This document shows positions 13,215 through 26,137 of a DNA stretch of 64,000 bases, piece after piece (the stretch's first letter is position 1; every line of letters starts with the position of its first letter). Source of the DNA: Lottia gigantea (Eukaryota; Mollusca; Gastropoda; Lottiidae); the NCBI RefSeq assembly GCF_000327385.1, contig NW_008709380.1:2156552-2220551 (forward strand), read 5' to 3'. A program made the translations under genes and the position numbers. Under the pieces are notes generated by a model. It was not told where the DNA came from. It saw nothing but the letters and a program-made list of their open reading frames with translations, and searched no databases.

Positions 13215-13315
13215 GGTTTTTCATATGTCGACTGAGAATAGAACTTACGACCATCATTTTTTCAAGCAAGTAATTTTGTATAAGATTCTGACGTCTAACT
13301 GACTGTAAAGTCTAT
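13215..13315 (-). mobile_element. degenerate tRNA-derived SINE head (tentative)
   Basis: Read on the - strand, the segment has a remnant like a tRNA B box (complement of GAGAATAGAAC near 13234) followed by a complement of CTTACGACC. About 60 bp away is a remnant like the A box (complement of TCTAACTGACTGTA near 13295). The order and spacing match molluscan tRNA-SINE heads, but both boxes are imperfect and no tail or target duplication is visible. Confidence 0.3.
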
Positions 13316-16285
13316 ATGTACTCAACCACCTAGGAAACCCATGATGCTTACTACAACAACTTCAACTGAAATACCCAATTGTTAAAGAATTCCAGGGATT
13401 GAAAAGAGACTTTTAAGCAACTTTAGAAACTTGAGGTTCTGAATTTAAAACAGATATTGAAGTCCTAATCATCATTTGAGATCTAAATATTTTGATAAGA
13501 GTCAACTTATATTGAACCTCTAATGATTTAGTTCTGATGCTTTCTTTTAATTCTGGAGAAAGACCACATGTTGACCAGGATTCCAGATAATCTGATAAAG
13601 GTCATTTCAATAAACATATTGTGTCCAAGTATAGATCTGAAGATTTGTAGAAGATATTAGTTTTATTGAATTAGCAGTCAAATAAACTCTTGTGTCAACC
13701 TTCATTTCATTATTTCATTTATTTGTAACTGAATTAGGTGGTTCTTCATCATCAAGAATAAAATTAGCCAATCACAACCAAGCTAAAGTCGAATATTTCA
13801 AATAAGTCATGAATATCACATTTAACTACAGGGCCTTGTTAAATAAATTTCACTGGGCTTTTAAAGTTTATAAGGGGAGGAAATTCCAATGAAAGAAATC
13901 AAGCAGGAGATGTGGGTATCTGAATATGGTATAACAACCATGTATCAAACTGTAGAAACTGCTACTGCTCGCTTACTTTGTGTTGGCATATTACTTTAGC
14001 AACTACTGAATATATGCTTAAGGATGATCTACTATGTCATTTTATGGAGTAGGGTTAGGGTTTAGCCCTTTGCAAAGAAGACTTTATTAATTCTATTTTG
14101 CCAGTCTTACAATTGCTATTAAATGAACATTTATTCCTGTTCTTGTGTGGTTAAGGTTTATGGTTTTTATCATTTTATTGATAAACCAAAATTATGGTAT
14201 CTTATTATCTGAAAGTTTGGCATGCATGTAGAACTGACCTTTACTGTATCATCTGGTAAAGATAGTGGAATGTATGTTTATATGGTTTTAGATTAAGTTA
14301 TAGTTATTTCCATGTTGCAGGCCCCCTCATAAATGAAATGAGTTTTGCTACCTTCTGCTAATGGTGAATTGCTATTTCATGACCTTTTTAGTTTACCAGT
14401 TATCAAACAGTCATTGATGTGCACAATCTGTAGTTTACTAGTGTTACAACTAAAGGACTATACAGTGTTTCATGTGAAGATTTCTTCCAATTTCATCATT
14501 AATAGTTAAAGGTAATTTGTTGTCAAGATGTCCTTATTTTCCCCTGACATGAAATGTTCATGATGTTCAGTTGTTGGTTTTCTTGATAAACCTTTATTTT
14601 GTAGTCATTTACCACTGCCACTGATAATTCCATTCAAATATGTTACATACATTCAAATTACTTCAGACCACAATTGTTGTTTTTTGTTTGTTTCCAAGTT
14701 ATTGAAATGATATTATTTTCTGGATCCACAATACTTGTTTCCATTTGGTAGATAACAGAAAATTATTGATATCTTGTGTCCCCTTTTAGAGAAGCCATTG
14801 CAGAAAATCTTAAAAAAAATGTTGAATATTAATAAATTCTTGAAGTTGACAAAGATTAAGATGAAAGAAGTAGTCTAGTCTTCCAGCATATGATAATAAA
14901 TTCTTTACAAACTGTGTCATTACTGGTTTCTACAATTACTGATTTTATTCTACAACTTTAAACATCCCTATGGAATCTAGTCTATTGAACTGCTTTGATT
15001 GTTGTCAGGTAGTTTTGTATGGTTACTCTTGTATGAAGGGAAATAACTCCATGCAGACTAAAAACAATTTGTATCTATATTGAAGTTGAATATTTCTATT
15101 CAGAGAAACATGATGATTTTCATACTGGTTTATTACCAAATGTTGAGAGCTGAAAAGCAAGAATAATGTGAAATTTAAAGCCTATTGACAAAAAAAAATG
15201 CGTTGTGGGATAACATTGTTAAAAATTAGTACACGTAGTCACTGAAATGACTTGTGTGGTATTGTGGATAATGTTTGGACAAGAGTGCTTTCCTGTTTAT
15301 CATCACCTAAAATGTTACTGATGAAGCTGATTTTCCCATATTGAATTTCTAAATGGAATTACAGAATTAAAAACTGTCATCAGGGAAGAATATTCTCTTA
15401 GTAAAAATGGCAATATCTAGAAAAAAGTATAAGTTTACATTGGTAATCAAGATCTTGTGTGGTCAGAGCAGGCTAGTCCACAGAAGGAGTCAGCAAGTTC
15501 TCTGCAGTGTTCTGCACCAACCAGAAAGCACCAAAGTTATCAGTCATAGTTCTGGAAATGATTAGAGCTAGGTCTACGTGTTTTTTTAGATCGATATGCC
15601 TCATAACATCTCATTCTACTAGCAGATATAATGTTAATCTTATCAGAATATGTAACCCTGATTCCTTTACATAACCTTATCTCCATGTAACACTATTGGA
15701 TAGGTTAACTTTGATATGGAAGAAAAGATTGTGACAAGGAGGAAAGAGTCAAGCGTTCTCCAAATATCATCTTGAATCTGTTCAAAGAAGATGAGAGTGA
15801 GACTGGTTGTTGATTTACATGCTTTGAGAAATTTAACTCATTTTAGAAGAGGGGGTAGGTTAATTGTGGTCAATGATTTCCATTATTTGGTGGATTATGT
15901 TAAAGGATGTCTGAGTGTTGTGCTGTGTTGTCACACCTTTGATTTGTGAACGAGGGTTAACCCTGATGACATTGTTTGAATTTATCTATTGATGACTTCA
16001 TTTGGACTGAGAATTTCGTCTTGCACCATTTATAAGATATTTTACAATAAAACAATGAACATCATAAAGTAGCACATGTAAATATTTTAATATACTCTAT
16101 AATCCTTCAATTCAGATTTTGATTGTGAAACTTGCATTATAAAAATCACATACAATTTCTGTGAAACAGGCTCAGAGTCTTTAATGTCATAAAGGGCCAT
16201 AATTCATCGCTTTTTTTAGTTTTCAGCAATTTTTTATCTTTATGATCTCCAACCTATGTTTGTGTACTTAGGTATAAATTTGTAA

Positions 16286-16322
16286 TATTTAATAATTTTT
16301 TGTTTGTATTTTTCAGGTAAGT
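16286..16322 (+). promoter_or_regulatory. recursive splice site (zero-length exon), intron 1
   Basis: A T-rich tract ends in GTATTTTTCAG and is followed without any spacer by GTAAGT, so a full 3' splice site abuts a full 5' splice site at 16316|16317. This is the consensus of ratchet points described in long Drosophila and vertebrate introns: pyrimidines, CAG, then GTAAGT. It lies 5.9 kb into the inferred 23.7-kb intron and in the same orientation as the exons. Splicing the leader to this point would regenerate a donor for the next step. Chance occurrence of one such motif in 64 kb is not negligible, but a second equally good one sits in the next intron. Confidence 0.6.
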
Positions 16323-17224
16323 TGATTTTTGTATAATATAGAAATACAGATCATGTAAGTAAGTTGATTATTCATTAGAAATATTAATAACACTGCTGCT
16401 ATTTGACTGTCTGTCCAGAAATCCAAGATCTTTTGGATTAAAGTGAATTCAACAAGCAAAAAGGCACACACTTATACCTTGAATATTTTTGTCAATGGAA
16501 TGAGTAGGGAATTAAAAAACCCTTTCATGCCAGAAAACATTTAATCCTGGTTTTTTACTTTTTGCAAAGGGCTCCTCAAAAAAGTATGACAAATCTAAAA
16601 TAATTTTTTAATTTGAAAATTGAAAATAAATCAGCAGGAAAAAAGCTCTGTCAGAACCATAAAATGCTGATCAACTGTTTATAGATTTTTACTTTGGCAG
16701 ACACTTTTGTTTGATTTCAAACATAACAGCTTTGAAAACAATTCTAAAAATACTTGAAAACTTTTTAATTTTTAAACAATGGTTTTTCAAATATACATTT
16801 TTATAACTAATGATGCTTCTGGGCAACTATTATGGAATGTTTTCAGAATTTTTTATGGGAAATATTTTCAAGGATTCTATGAAAGTATAGGAGACAAAGG
16901 TAGATGGATTATAAATTGATTAAATGTCCATTGTTAAAAAATAATGTAAGAAAATCATATTAACCTTCACCTTAAAGGCACTTTATCAAATACTTAATGA
17001 TTTTTTCATTTGTTGTGTTGAAAATAATATAAAGTTTATTCTGTCATTTTTAATTTAGATATGGTATTTTGGTCTGAAAGACTAAATCAAAATGTTTTAT
17101 TATGAAAGTTTCAATAATAATCCCTAGATGGTTGCTGCTTACTACACTGGACATGTTAGCACTTATCATACTTTATAACTATTACCATTTTGTGTTGCAT
17201 ATCCTGAAAATGTGGTTTGCTGAT

Positions 17225-17308
17225 AAAAAAAAAAACATTTAGGGAACCAAAAAAAAAAAAAAACATTTAGGGAACCAAAAAACAAAAACATTTAGGGAAC
17301 CAAAAAAA
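17225..17308. repeat. three copies of an A-rich unit
   Basis: ACATTTAGGGAACC occurs three times, separated by poly-A runs of varying length. The A runs probably grew by slippage between copies. Confidence 0.85.
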
Positions 17309-17378
17309 TTTGGGAAGCTTCTCCTTTAGAAGTAAATAATCAATAAGTTTTGAAATACCTTAGTAGTTCAGAAGACAA

Positions 17379-17453
17379 TAGGATTAAACTATTGTTTTTA
17401 ATATAGGATTAAACTATTGTTTTTAATATAGGATTAAACTATTGTTTTTAATA
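17379..17453. repeat. 25-bp unit, three near-perfect tandem copies
   Basis: The unit beginning TAGGATTAAACTATTG repeats three times with no visible differences, which implies recent expansion. Confidence 0.9.
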
Positions 17454-17604
17454 TTGAATTTCAGTATTTTTTTTATATTTTATTGATTAATTAGTGGAGT
17501 CCAATCATTTTAACTAAAGTATTATTTTTTATACATATTTTACATCTGTTTGAACAACTGAAATCCCAATAACTTTATTGATGTTGCTTATCATTACTGT
17601 TTTC

Positions 17605-17765
17605 ATATCACTGGCGCCAGCCTCATGATACTGGGCATACCATTAGGAGACAGACTGACTCAAAGGGAGCAGGTGGCAAACTGTCAAAGCTGAATTCGAA
17701 ATGCGACACCAGGGAGGCGTTTAATTGCAAGACTTTCATGGAGCGTTAGAGAGGGTTCTCTCAAG
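17605..17765. other. GC-richer block, possible conserved non-coding element or exon
   Basis: About 160 bp stand out from the AT-rich intron by base composition and several CpGs. After an acceptor-like ACTGGCGCCAG, the + strand frame from 17622 is open for about 40 codons (with KGAGGKLSKLNSKCDTREAF) before a stop. Other frames are also partly open, so coding is not proven. None of these frames fits the phase needed by the flanking + strand exons. The stretch TTTAATTGCAAGACTTTCAT contains a POU/homeobox-like core, which would suit an enhancer. It could be a conserved regulatory element, an alternative terminal exon, or an unrecognised repeat. Confidence 0.35.
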
Positions 17766-19833
17766 AAAGTTTTCGTCAAATTAAATTGAATTGGTGAATT
17801 CTGACACATATTTTGGGCAAAAACATGCAAATGATATTTTTATATTTGTAAAAAATAAAGTTGGAGTTGCAAACCACTTTCTCCTTATATCCCACTGTTA
17901 CCGCCACGCCACCGATCAATATTTTTATGGGCTTCCAGGTGTACAAAAAAGCATCTATATCAAAATGAAGTTTGAAACTAAGACATAACTGTCTAAACAT
18001 AAAATCTGACAAAGTTGTTTTAAGATGGTACACTATGATATACTTATGTTTTTAATTATAATGTTATAATAATATTTTTCTTATATATAAATATAGTTTA
18101 GAAGAGATTATGTTACTATTTCTAACATCACTAGTATACTATTTTAGTAATATAAACTAATAATCACCTATAATACAAGAATAAGACAAAGAGTACATTT
18201 CCTGTATTAATGATCTTTTCTATAAGATTGATACCTTAATAGAAGAATTGAGCATTAGGATTGAGCTTTATGCTATTTTATGCTAACCTAGATTTCATTT
18301 ATCAAAATGTTGTAGATTACGTTAACGTTATAAATTAACTATTTACTAATGTCAAAAATAAAGTTTTTCTTCACTTTACATGCAAGGTTAGTCGTACAAA
18401 CTTTTAAGAAACAAGATTCTGAAGAGGTTTGCTTCTTCCTTATACATAGTAGTTATTGTCAATAGTTAAGCTAGAATAAAGTTGTCTTATTAACTGATAG
18501 AGCTTAATTTCAGCTATATGTTACACTTTTTAGAAGAAAAATAGGACAATAAAATAAAGACTTATGCATGAAAGTGGCAACAGTCTATCTTTCCAGACAG
18601 ATATAAACATTTTTAAATGTGAATATTTATGTTTCTGAAAGTGTAATTGAGATCTGTCATTTAGTATAGTAAATATTTAGACGTTTATTATCCATTAAGT
18701 GCTAAATTCAGATGTCTCAAATCTCGTTTCCATTATCAATGTCAGGATGGTGTTTACATGAAAAGATAGAAATCTTGTTATTTACTGTTTATATATGATC
18801 AAAGCTTTACCTTAGTTCTACCCTATCAGCTGATATTGGAACCGTTTAACAGATGGCTCGTACCTCTTGTATTACATTAAGGCCAAAGAAAAGTTCTACT
18901 AGATTAAGGGAAACATGCATCACGTGTTACAGAAGATTATCTGTGGTCACTTTTATAAGTATATTATAGTGCATTAAGTGGCCAAATAACAAGCTATAAC
19001 TTAAATAATTATGTTACAGGAGATAGCTTTCCCTGTTTCCTTCAAGGAGTAATTTTAAGATTTTAGCCTCAGTTTAGACATCGACTGACTTCACCTCATC
19101 AGGTTTCAACATACATGTGTACAGGTCGGGAAAAAAAATCTGGAGATTTGCCTTGAAAAATCTGGAGATTGGGTGAAAAGTCGAGAGATTTTTCCAAAGC
19201 GCGTAAATTCGTGATTTGAAACTCCAACTTGATCGTTTTTTTCATTTTTTTTTTCAAATAAGCTTTAAGCCTTGTAAATTAATTAAATTGATCATAGGCC
19301 TACATGACACAGTTAAAATTAACAATCTATAATTATGGATAATTCTAGAAATAGTGCCTTATATTTCAAATTTAGGGGCCCAAAAAAAATTTGATATTAT
19401 CATTCTTCAGTATTGATTGAATCAAAAATAATGTCAAGGTGAAATGATGTTTGAAAACAAGAAAGCAAGCATGATCCCAGCCCTCTAAATTAAATGGTAC
19501 CGGTAGGCCTACATGTAATACCATATTAAAAATTAGTATGTTCTGAAAGCAATATTTAGTAAATAATATGTACTGGCAATGTTACTTTTTCCAAAGGTGT
19601 AGTTCATGACATCTTAAATATCTCCAGTCCGATCATTAAATACTTTTCCTGCAACACTCTCATGAAGTATTGAATTGAATTTTCCGCTTCCATTTTGACG
19701 TTCTTCAGAATGGAAAGTAAGCCCGTTATGCAGGCAATCAAATGAATGTTTACAGGCTACAGTAAAATTACAAAACGATTTTATGAAACGAAGTTTGAGT
19801 TTACATTAGAATTAGACATCCAGTCGCGTATGA

Positions 19834-19947
19834 TAATCTACCGATAATGAAAAATAATTCTGAAACGACGTCTATGTTATATAGGTCTATTATAGTCCTC
19901 GCAGATTGGCACTGAAGCGGTAGAAACCCGACAACATCGGTAGATTA
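19834..19947. repeat. inverted repeat, 12-bp perfect arms
   Basis: TAATCTACCGAT at 19834-19845 and ATCGGTAGATTA at 19936-19947 are exact reverse complements about 90 bp apart. They lie in a locally CpG-richer segment (about 19.7-20.1 kb). This may be the core of a decayed foldback or transposon; the outer ends are not recognised. Confidence 0.5.
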
Positions 19948-20410
19948 CACATGTATGGGTTTCAAAATGATTTTCGGTTAATCAATACTTCTTAGCGGAA
20001 ACTACTGGTCTGGTGCCTTATTGAAGATAAGCAGCAAAAAGCTGAAAATATGAGCTAACTAGCTTTGAATGTAGGAGTTAAGCCCCGACAAGCTACGAAT
20101 GCATTTTCATGAGGTGAATTTTGTTAAAAAGGGCTATGAGAGCTTGAGAAATACCTGATGAGGGATATTTTTAAAGTTTTGTTGGAAATCGATTTGATTC
20201 TACCCCATTTTGCATCATGCATCATTAAAATTCATTAACCCTTTCAGAAATAGCCAATTTATTCACAATAAATTACTTCATATACTGGGTGGCCAGTGAA
20301 ACAACCATTACTAACCAGCATCACATAATATTACTCTCATACACTTTATGTCAAATTACTTGGAGTTCAGCATTTTTTTGTCTTTACACTCAGTGTTCAA
20401 AGGGTTAATA

Positions 20411-20675
20411 AAAGAATTAAAAAGGAAATGAAATGAAATGAATGGAGTTTATGTCCTACTTTTCTGCACCATGTGGGCTAATGAAGACGGGCAACGCCAT
20501 GCAGGGTGCAGGGTGGAAATTTTGCCAGGACAGCGGCATTAGCCTGGGAAACCGGGTTGGAAAATCCGAAAGTATTATCTCGACCTATGCCGGGATTGAA
20601 CCCTGGACCTTCAGATTAGCGAGCAGACCTCTAACTCACTGAGCCACCGCGGCTCCCAAAGAATTAAAAAGGAAA
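20411..20675 (-). mobile_element. tRNA-derived SINE with intact target-site duplication
   Basis: The element body spans 20429-20657 and reads 5' to 3' on the - strand. The head has an A box GTGGCTCAGTGAG (complement at 20635-20647) and a B box GGTTCAATCCC (complement at 20592-20602). These are followed by a tRNA-unrelated body with GTTGCCCGTCTTCATTAGC and a tail of TTTCA/ATTTC repeats. It is flanked by a perfect 18-bp duplication, AAAGAATTAAAAAGGAAA, at 20411-20428 and 20658-20675. Perfect duplications and conserved polymerase III boxes imply a fairly recent insertion. SINEs are mobilised by a partner LINE; none is visible here. Related pieces occur at 24.8, 32.7 and 60.0 kb. Confidence 0.93.
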
Positions 20676-21037
20676 AGTATATAATCAAGTATGTATTATG
20701 TATTGGCCTATTTGTATTATTAGAAGTATGGTGTGAATTGGTATAATTTCTAGGGTTGTTGTATTATAAATGTCAGGTGTCTGATACAACAGATATTGAT
20801 ATCATAAAATCTTATAGTTACAATAATAAAATGTTTTCACTCTTAAAATAGTGCTCAGTCTTATATTTACAATATAAAAACTATTGTACATAATAGTTAT
20901 ATTTTTTATACTCTAACAATTGTTATAAACCAGTTAACCTGATAGTTTTTCATGGATTCAATTGTTATATTCATTATTTATGTAAAATTCGTGGCAACTG
21001 AAATAGAAAATGTGGCAGATAAAAGTGTCACCAATTT

Positions 21038-21077
21038 GTAGCTTGGTTAGTCATGGTGTAGCTTGGTTAGTCATGGT
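21038..21077. repeat. 20-bp perfect tandem duplication
   Basis: GTAGCTTGGTTAGTCATGGT occurs twice head to tail with no difference, at 21038-21057 and 21058-21077. Confidence 0.95.
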
Positions 21078-21642
21078 TATCTGTAGACACATGGAAGTTT
21101 AACCTTGAATAATTCATGTTTGCTCATGTTATCCTTGCGTACATATGTACGAATAATCCTGCGAAGAGGATTGGAAAAGGAAGACCAGGTAGACAGCTTC
21201 GTAAACCTCAGCGGTGATCTTATCAAAATTGCTTTTACAAGATTTATATTTTGAAAAATTAAACGTTGCAGTATCAACCTGAGATTTCTCTGGTGGCTGT
21301 TATTGTTAAATGCCTAAAAATATTGAATTTATGTAATAGTTATTGCATAGCTGTGTTGTGTTATAAATCAAATTCACAGTTGTCATTTTGCAGGTGGAGA
21401 CAAACAATTTATTCCTTACAAAATAAAGAGAGCAAGGTATATTTCAAAAATTGAAAAAGAATTTTTTTTAAAGGATTTTTAAAACTGGAAAGATTTGAAA
21501 TGATTGTGAAAATATTAGATTTTACAATGAAAAAATTCTGTAAATGGTCTCGCTATTTCATCTTTTAATGCCCTTTTGACTTTAAGACTTCTGTAACTCC
21601 TTTGAGGCGCTGAAAATAGACATCTTTAATGAGATAATCTTA

Positions 21643-21666
21643 AGTATGATTATTTTATAGGTAAGA
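21643..21666 (+). promoter_or_regulatory. weaker recursive-splice candidate, intron 1
   Basis: ATTATTTTATAG is directly followed by GTAAGA (junction 21660|21661). The pyrimidine tract is short and broken by purines and the donor deviates at its last base. It would be a second ratchet step 5.3 kb after the strong one at 16317. Confidence 0.28.
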
Positions 21667-24571
21667 TTTAAACAATCAATAATCAAGAACTATTTTAAGA
21701 ACTCTTTGAGCTGTTCCTGGAACTGTATTAATCTGGCAATGAAATAAAGAATTGTCTATAAATGTAAGGAATCTGTAGAGAGTAATATAAGACTACCTAT
21801 ATATCTCTTGACCTGCCATACTCTTCTTGTCTTTATCAACAAGTAAAATAGATATGTTCTATTGTATTTATTGGGAGAAAGGGGTATTTGTTATGAGATG
21901 CATTATGACCATTTTTGAGGCCATAGTTTTGATCTGTATTTGATTAATTCTATATAATATATGTGGGATAAAGTGAGAACAAGGTTTTTATATGTATTAT
22001 ATCTATTTTATAACATTGCACATCTCTATTATGTGTGGATATTCTGTTTTTACACTTGGCACTGGTATCTATTGTCTTGGAATAAAACCAGCTCTTCCAT
22101 GGTATTTCAAACAGTTTGGTGTCAGTTTTAGAATACAAGTCCATTGACTGCTTGGAATATGATCAGTTTTCAGTTTGCAGCAATACATATTTGTGCTAAC
22201 TGCTTGTATTATTTTGTGAAACTAAATATCTATTGTCTTTAAGAAAAGTGTGAAATACTGAGTTAAACAGATTTAAACTTGTAGTTATTAATAATCTGCA
22301 CTACATTCTTAAACATATGAAAAAAATACATAATGCCTCTGTCAGTTTTAAAGTTAATTTAGATTTCAAGATAATTTTTCACCCCAATTTTGAGTTCAAA
22401 ATTTAAGGAAATACATTTAAGCAAGGTAGAAAAATGTTCTGAAACGAAAATGCCTGATGGCAATGATCTTTCTCTCATCATCTGCACCTATTTACTGTTG
22501 GGTGGAATGTTACCTTTTTCAAGGTCATCAATCTTCTGACTTCTGCCACACTTCCAGGCATTGTTGAAAGGTATATTGGTATGAGAAATGAATGATTTAG
22601 TAAAGTTAAATTGATACATATCTATCTATTATATAATGTTATTGCGTAGGATGGATAGAGCTGAAAGGATTGTTATTACTGTAATACAAAAGTTGGCACA
22701 AATACATCGGCTGGATAGAAATGCCAAACAATCCAACCAAACCTGTCTTTTTTTTATTTTTGTAAAAGCCGATTTCAGAATCACAAGTTCAGTTGTTGAT
22801 TGCCAATAATTTAAGGATTAAGTGCGATAAACTTTACTGAAAAAACATCTGAACAACTTTATGCGCTATCAAAAAATCAGGTCCACGCAAAATGATATTT
22901 TAATTTCTTCAATGTGAATGGAAAACAAGGTATAACAATTTCAGATAATTAAAACCCATATTACTGTAAAATATTAGGGGGTTCTTTCCAAATGTTAGAC
23001 AATATTGAGTTTTGTTTGTGACTTGACATTATGATACATGAAATGGACAACCCAAGATTTCATTTTGGTTAAATTAGAACACATGATTTGATAAATTTGG
23101 CAGATCGATCTCACCAGAATCTACCTGTTTCCACCTGTGATAAAGGCAACATGCTGTTTGTCCATCCGTCTTTGACTGGCTGTTTTCTATCATGCTCTAT
23201 ACTGCTGGCTTCTTTTATGAATCACCTTTTCTAAACCTACTCACAATATTATAGTAGACTTTCATACAGAGTGGAATACATTGTAACAGTGATTATGATT
23301 GGTTGTCGGTTTTAAAACGATCAATATGATTGGACGTTAAATAGTTTTAGCCGATAGTTACCAAGTTCTACAGGTGTTTTAAACACTATACTGTGATTAA
23401 TGATTTTTCTTTTTTTTTTTTTAAAAACTTGCTGTGCAACAGATTTTACTTTTCTTTTGTTGAAAATTTTGTGCCATTTGGATACTACCAGTAATTTTGT
23501 GGACCTACTTCAATTTTCATTCAAGAAATAAGAATTGTGAAAACAGGATAAATTGGTGATATTCTATAAGTTGTGAGTTTTTTTATATTTGTCAAAGCTT
23601 ATTTGACATCAATTTTAAAATCTTGTACTTGACCAATTGACATGCTATGTGGACTTAAGGATTATTTTAATATTGAACTGTTTTCTTTGAATTCATTTGA
23701 ATTTAATGTATGAACTTCTAAGATTTGACACTTTTGAATGACTAATTCTCAAGATTAAGATTGTTGCTGGTTTTTAGGATAGGCCGGATAACTGACACTT
23801 GAATTTTCAAAAATTGTATCATGTTCAGGAAGTTGAAGGTTACAGTTATTAAGGTTTAGGCTTTTTATGTCCTGTAAATTGATGTCTGAATGCTTTGATT
23901 TTCATTTTTCCTTGTCATAGTGAAGTCAGCTGTCAGGATCTGATAATATTGTAAGAGAATCTATTGACTGGTAAATAAACGTAAAACCGACGTTTTTCCA
24001 GTGCCTGTTTGAATTCGGACAGTAATTATTAATTTCCCTGAAAAATTTGAATAAATGTGCCAAAATGAACAGCTGTGAAATTTAAAGCACAAAGCCCTTC
24101 TTGTGCATCCTGTATCTCTTCACAAGGTAGTTGGTAGATGACAAGTTAAAGGATACTTCAAACAGAAGCTGATATCGCATACTGCAGAGTTGTTGGTAAT
24201 CATGGTAGTTGCATCTGGATCAATCACATGGTTTGACACTCTTGGTTTGGAAGTTAAGAAAGTAATTTACAGGACCATATCTTTAATTTATTGCCTGAAA
24301 CATCTGACGTAAAGTACTAAACTTAATAGTACCATAGAATAAACTAATAAATATAACATTATCGTATTAATGACAGTTTTTTTATGAATTTGACTATCAC
24401 TTATTCATTTCATTTAGTATACATAGTAATAATCAATATATCTTAATGATAGTTTTATTATTTTTTTCTTGTGTATGACCTAAATAAATGGTATTAAAAG
24501 GTATCTTACCTAAAAGCTCCATGTATCAAGTGTCAATAACACTTTGGTAGAATTTATACCAAATAAATATG

Positions 24572-24589
24572 ATATATATATATATATAT
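24572..24589. repeat. (AT)n microsatellite
   Basis: An uninterrupted alternating A-T run of about 18 bases. Confidence 0.9.
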
Positions 24590-24809
24590 GTGTATTTAAA
24601 AGGGATGCAAACATAATCATAAAGTGGCATCAACTGTTTCAGGAGAGTTGGCATTCAATGTCTTGAAACATGGTCCACATTACTTAAAACAGTGAGCTCA
24701 AATTTCATCAAGAATGGGTCTTGGACATAAAAGTAACTTACTTTCTGTGTTATCTTAGTAATTTTACTGGGTCTATGTCCATGCTCAGAACCATATCAGG
24801 TTTCCTTTC

Positions 24810-24868
24810 GGACACAACCAGTGCAGAAAAGTAGGACGTAAAACTCCATTCATTTCATTTCATTTTTC
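24810..24868 (+). mobile_element. SINE 3' end fragment, same tail as the 20.4-kb copy
   Basis: GTGCAGAAAAGTAGGACGTA, then ACTCCATTCATTTCATTTC, matches the 3' end of the SINE at 20429-20657 with few differences, here in + orientation. The sequence immediately upstream (TTTCCTTTCGGACACAACC) differs from that copy, so this is either a subfamily with another body or a truncated insertion. The tRNA head is absent. Confidence 0.75.
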
Positions 24869-26137
24869 ACAACCAAGCATAGCTTGTTTAAGGAAATTTT
24901 TTTTGGAGTTGTTTCCTGTCTTTGAAGTTTAATATTCTTATTCTCCCTCTTGCATTCAACATGATAAACAGGCAATGCATGGTACAGGAATAGAGTGGTG
25001 TTTTGGTACATAGCAGTAGTCTTTTGATGTTCCTGGAATACCAATAGTTCAGCTGTAGGAATATTCTGGTATATGTGTACATCAAAGACAAGTCAAACTT
25101 CTTATTTCATTTTATCATGTAGAGAACATTTCTGGTATTCATAGTTTAACATATTGATAATAACCTGTAGGCTAATTTATTTATTTGTCTTTCTGGTCTA
25201 GGGTCCCTTTCTCAAGCAGACGATCTAAAGAACAGCAGACAATTTTTTTTATCTGTCTTTTTATGCATCATCTTGCATTGGGCTTTCTTGAACAATATAA
25301 AAATGCAAATACATAAAATGTCATATCATGCTAAAAAAGAAGTGGAAGTTTTCCTAAAATAGCTAATATTTGTTTTTTGGTACAAAACTTTAGGATGTCA
25401 AATCATTGTTTAACAGAGAATGCTTCTAAAAAATCTAAAACAAGAGCTTATTCATATCTCACTTTATTTTTCTGTATTTATGATGCATACATTTATGACT
25501 TTCTAATCTTTTGGCAATTATGAATCAAAAGATGTTGAAAAGATCAACTTACTTTTTGCTCAATAATTTGTATTTGTGAAGAAAGATGAGAAGAACTAAT
25601 GTGGTAATGATTAAAACAAAAGGACCCCACAGTTACAATCTGCCTGAGTTTTACTTAATTAGCAGTACAGTAGGCTATAAAAACTACATGTTTCTTCTCA
25701 TTTGTCTACCATCTGCTTGTATTCTTTTATCATAGAATCAGATGAGTCAAGTCAGGAGGGTTAAAAACATGTTTTTGGTGAAAAGATTAGTAGGTTTTAT
25801 AAAACAAGTCTGCACTATGTTTTTCACCTATTGAAAGTCTTGATACCTTGATTTGTTTGATGTCTGCAATATGGTTACTGTCTGGTGGTTTATATGTACC
25901 ATTGCTTTTGAGCATCATGTCCAAATTCTGCTAAGCCATTTTAAAATCAAAACCACTTGCACAGCAAAGGAGAGTCTTACATGGACACTTTGGGGTAAAA
26001 TTAAATATTTGTTTTGTATCTGATCTCTATCAACCTTTGTGAGCTTTTAATTCTGATGAAATCTCCTGTGTTTATTTATTTACCTGTAAAAATAACTATT
26101 TATCTTTAAAAACATAAAATATCTTGTCTTGTATCAG

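Noticed and set aside
15466-15549. Open frame EQASPQKESASSLQCSAPTR after an AG, in the phase required by the leader exon
   Set aside because: The acceptor lacks a pyrimidine tract, no donor gives phase 0 for the 34101 exon, and the opposite strand is equally open; probably an unrecognised repeat.
20592-20657. A tRNA gene on the - strand
   Set aside because: Polymerase III boxes are present but the sequence continues into a SINE body and tail inside a target duplication, so it is a SINE head and not a functional tRNA.
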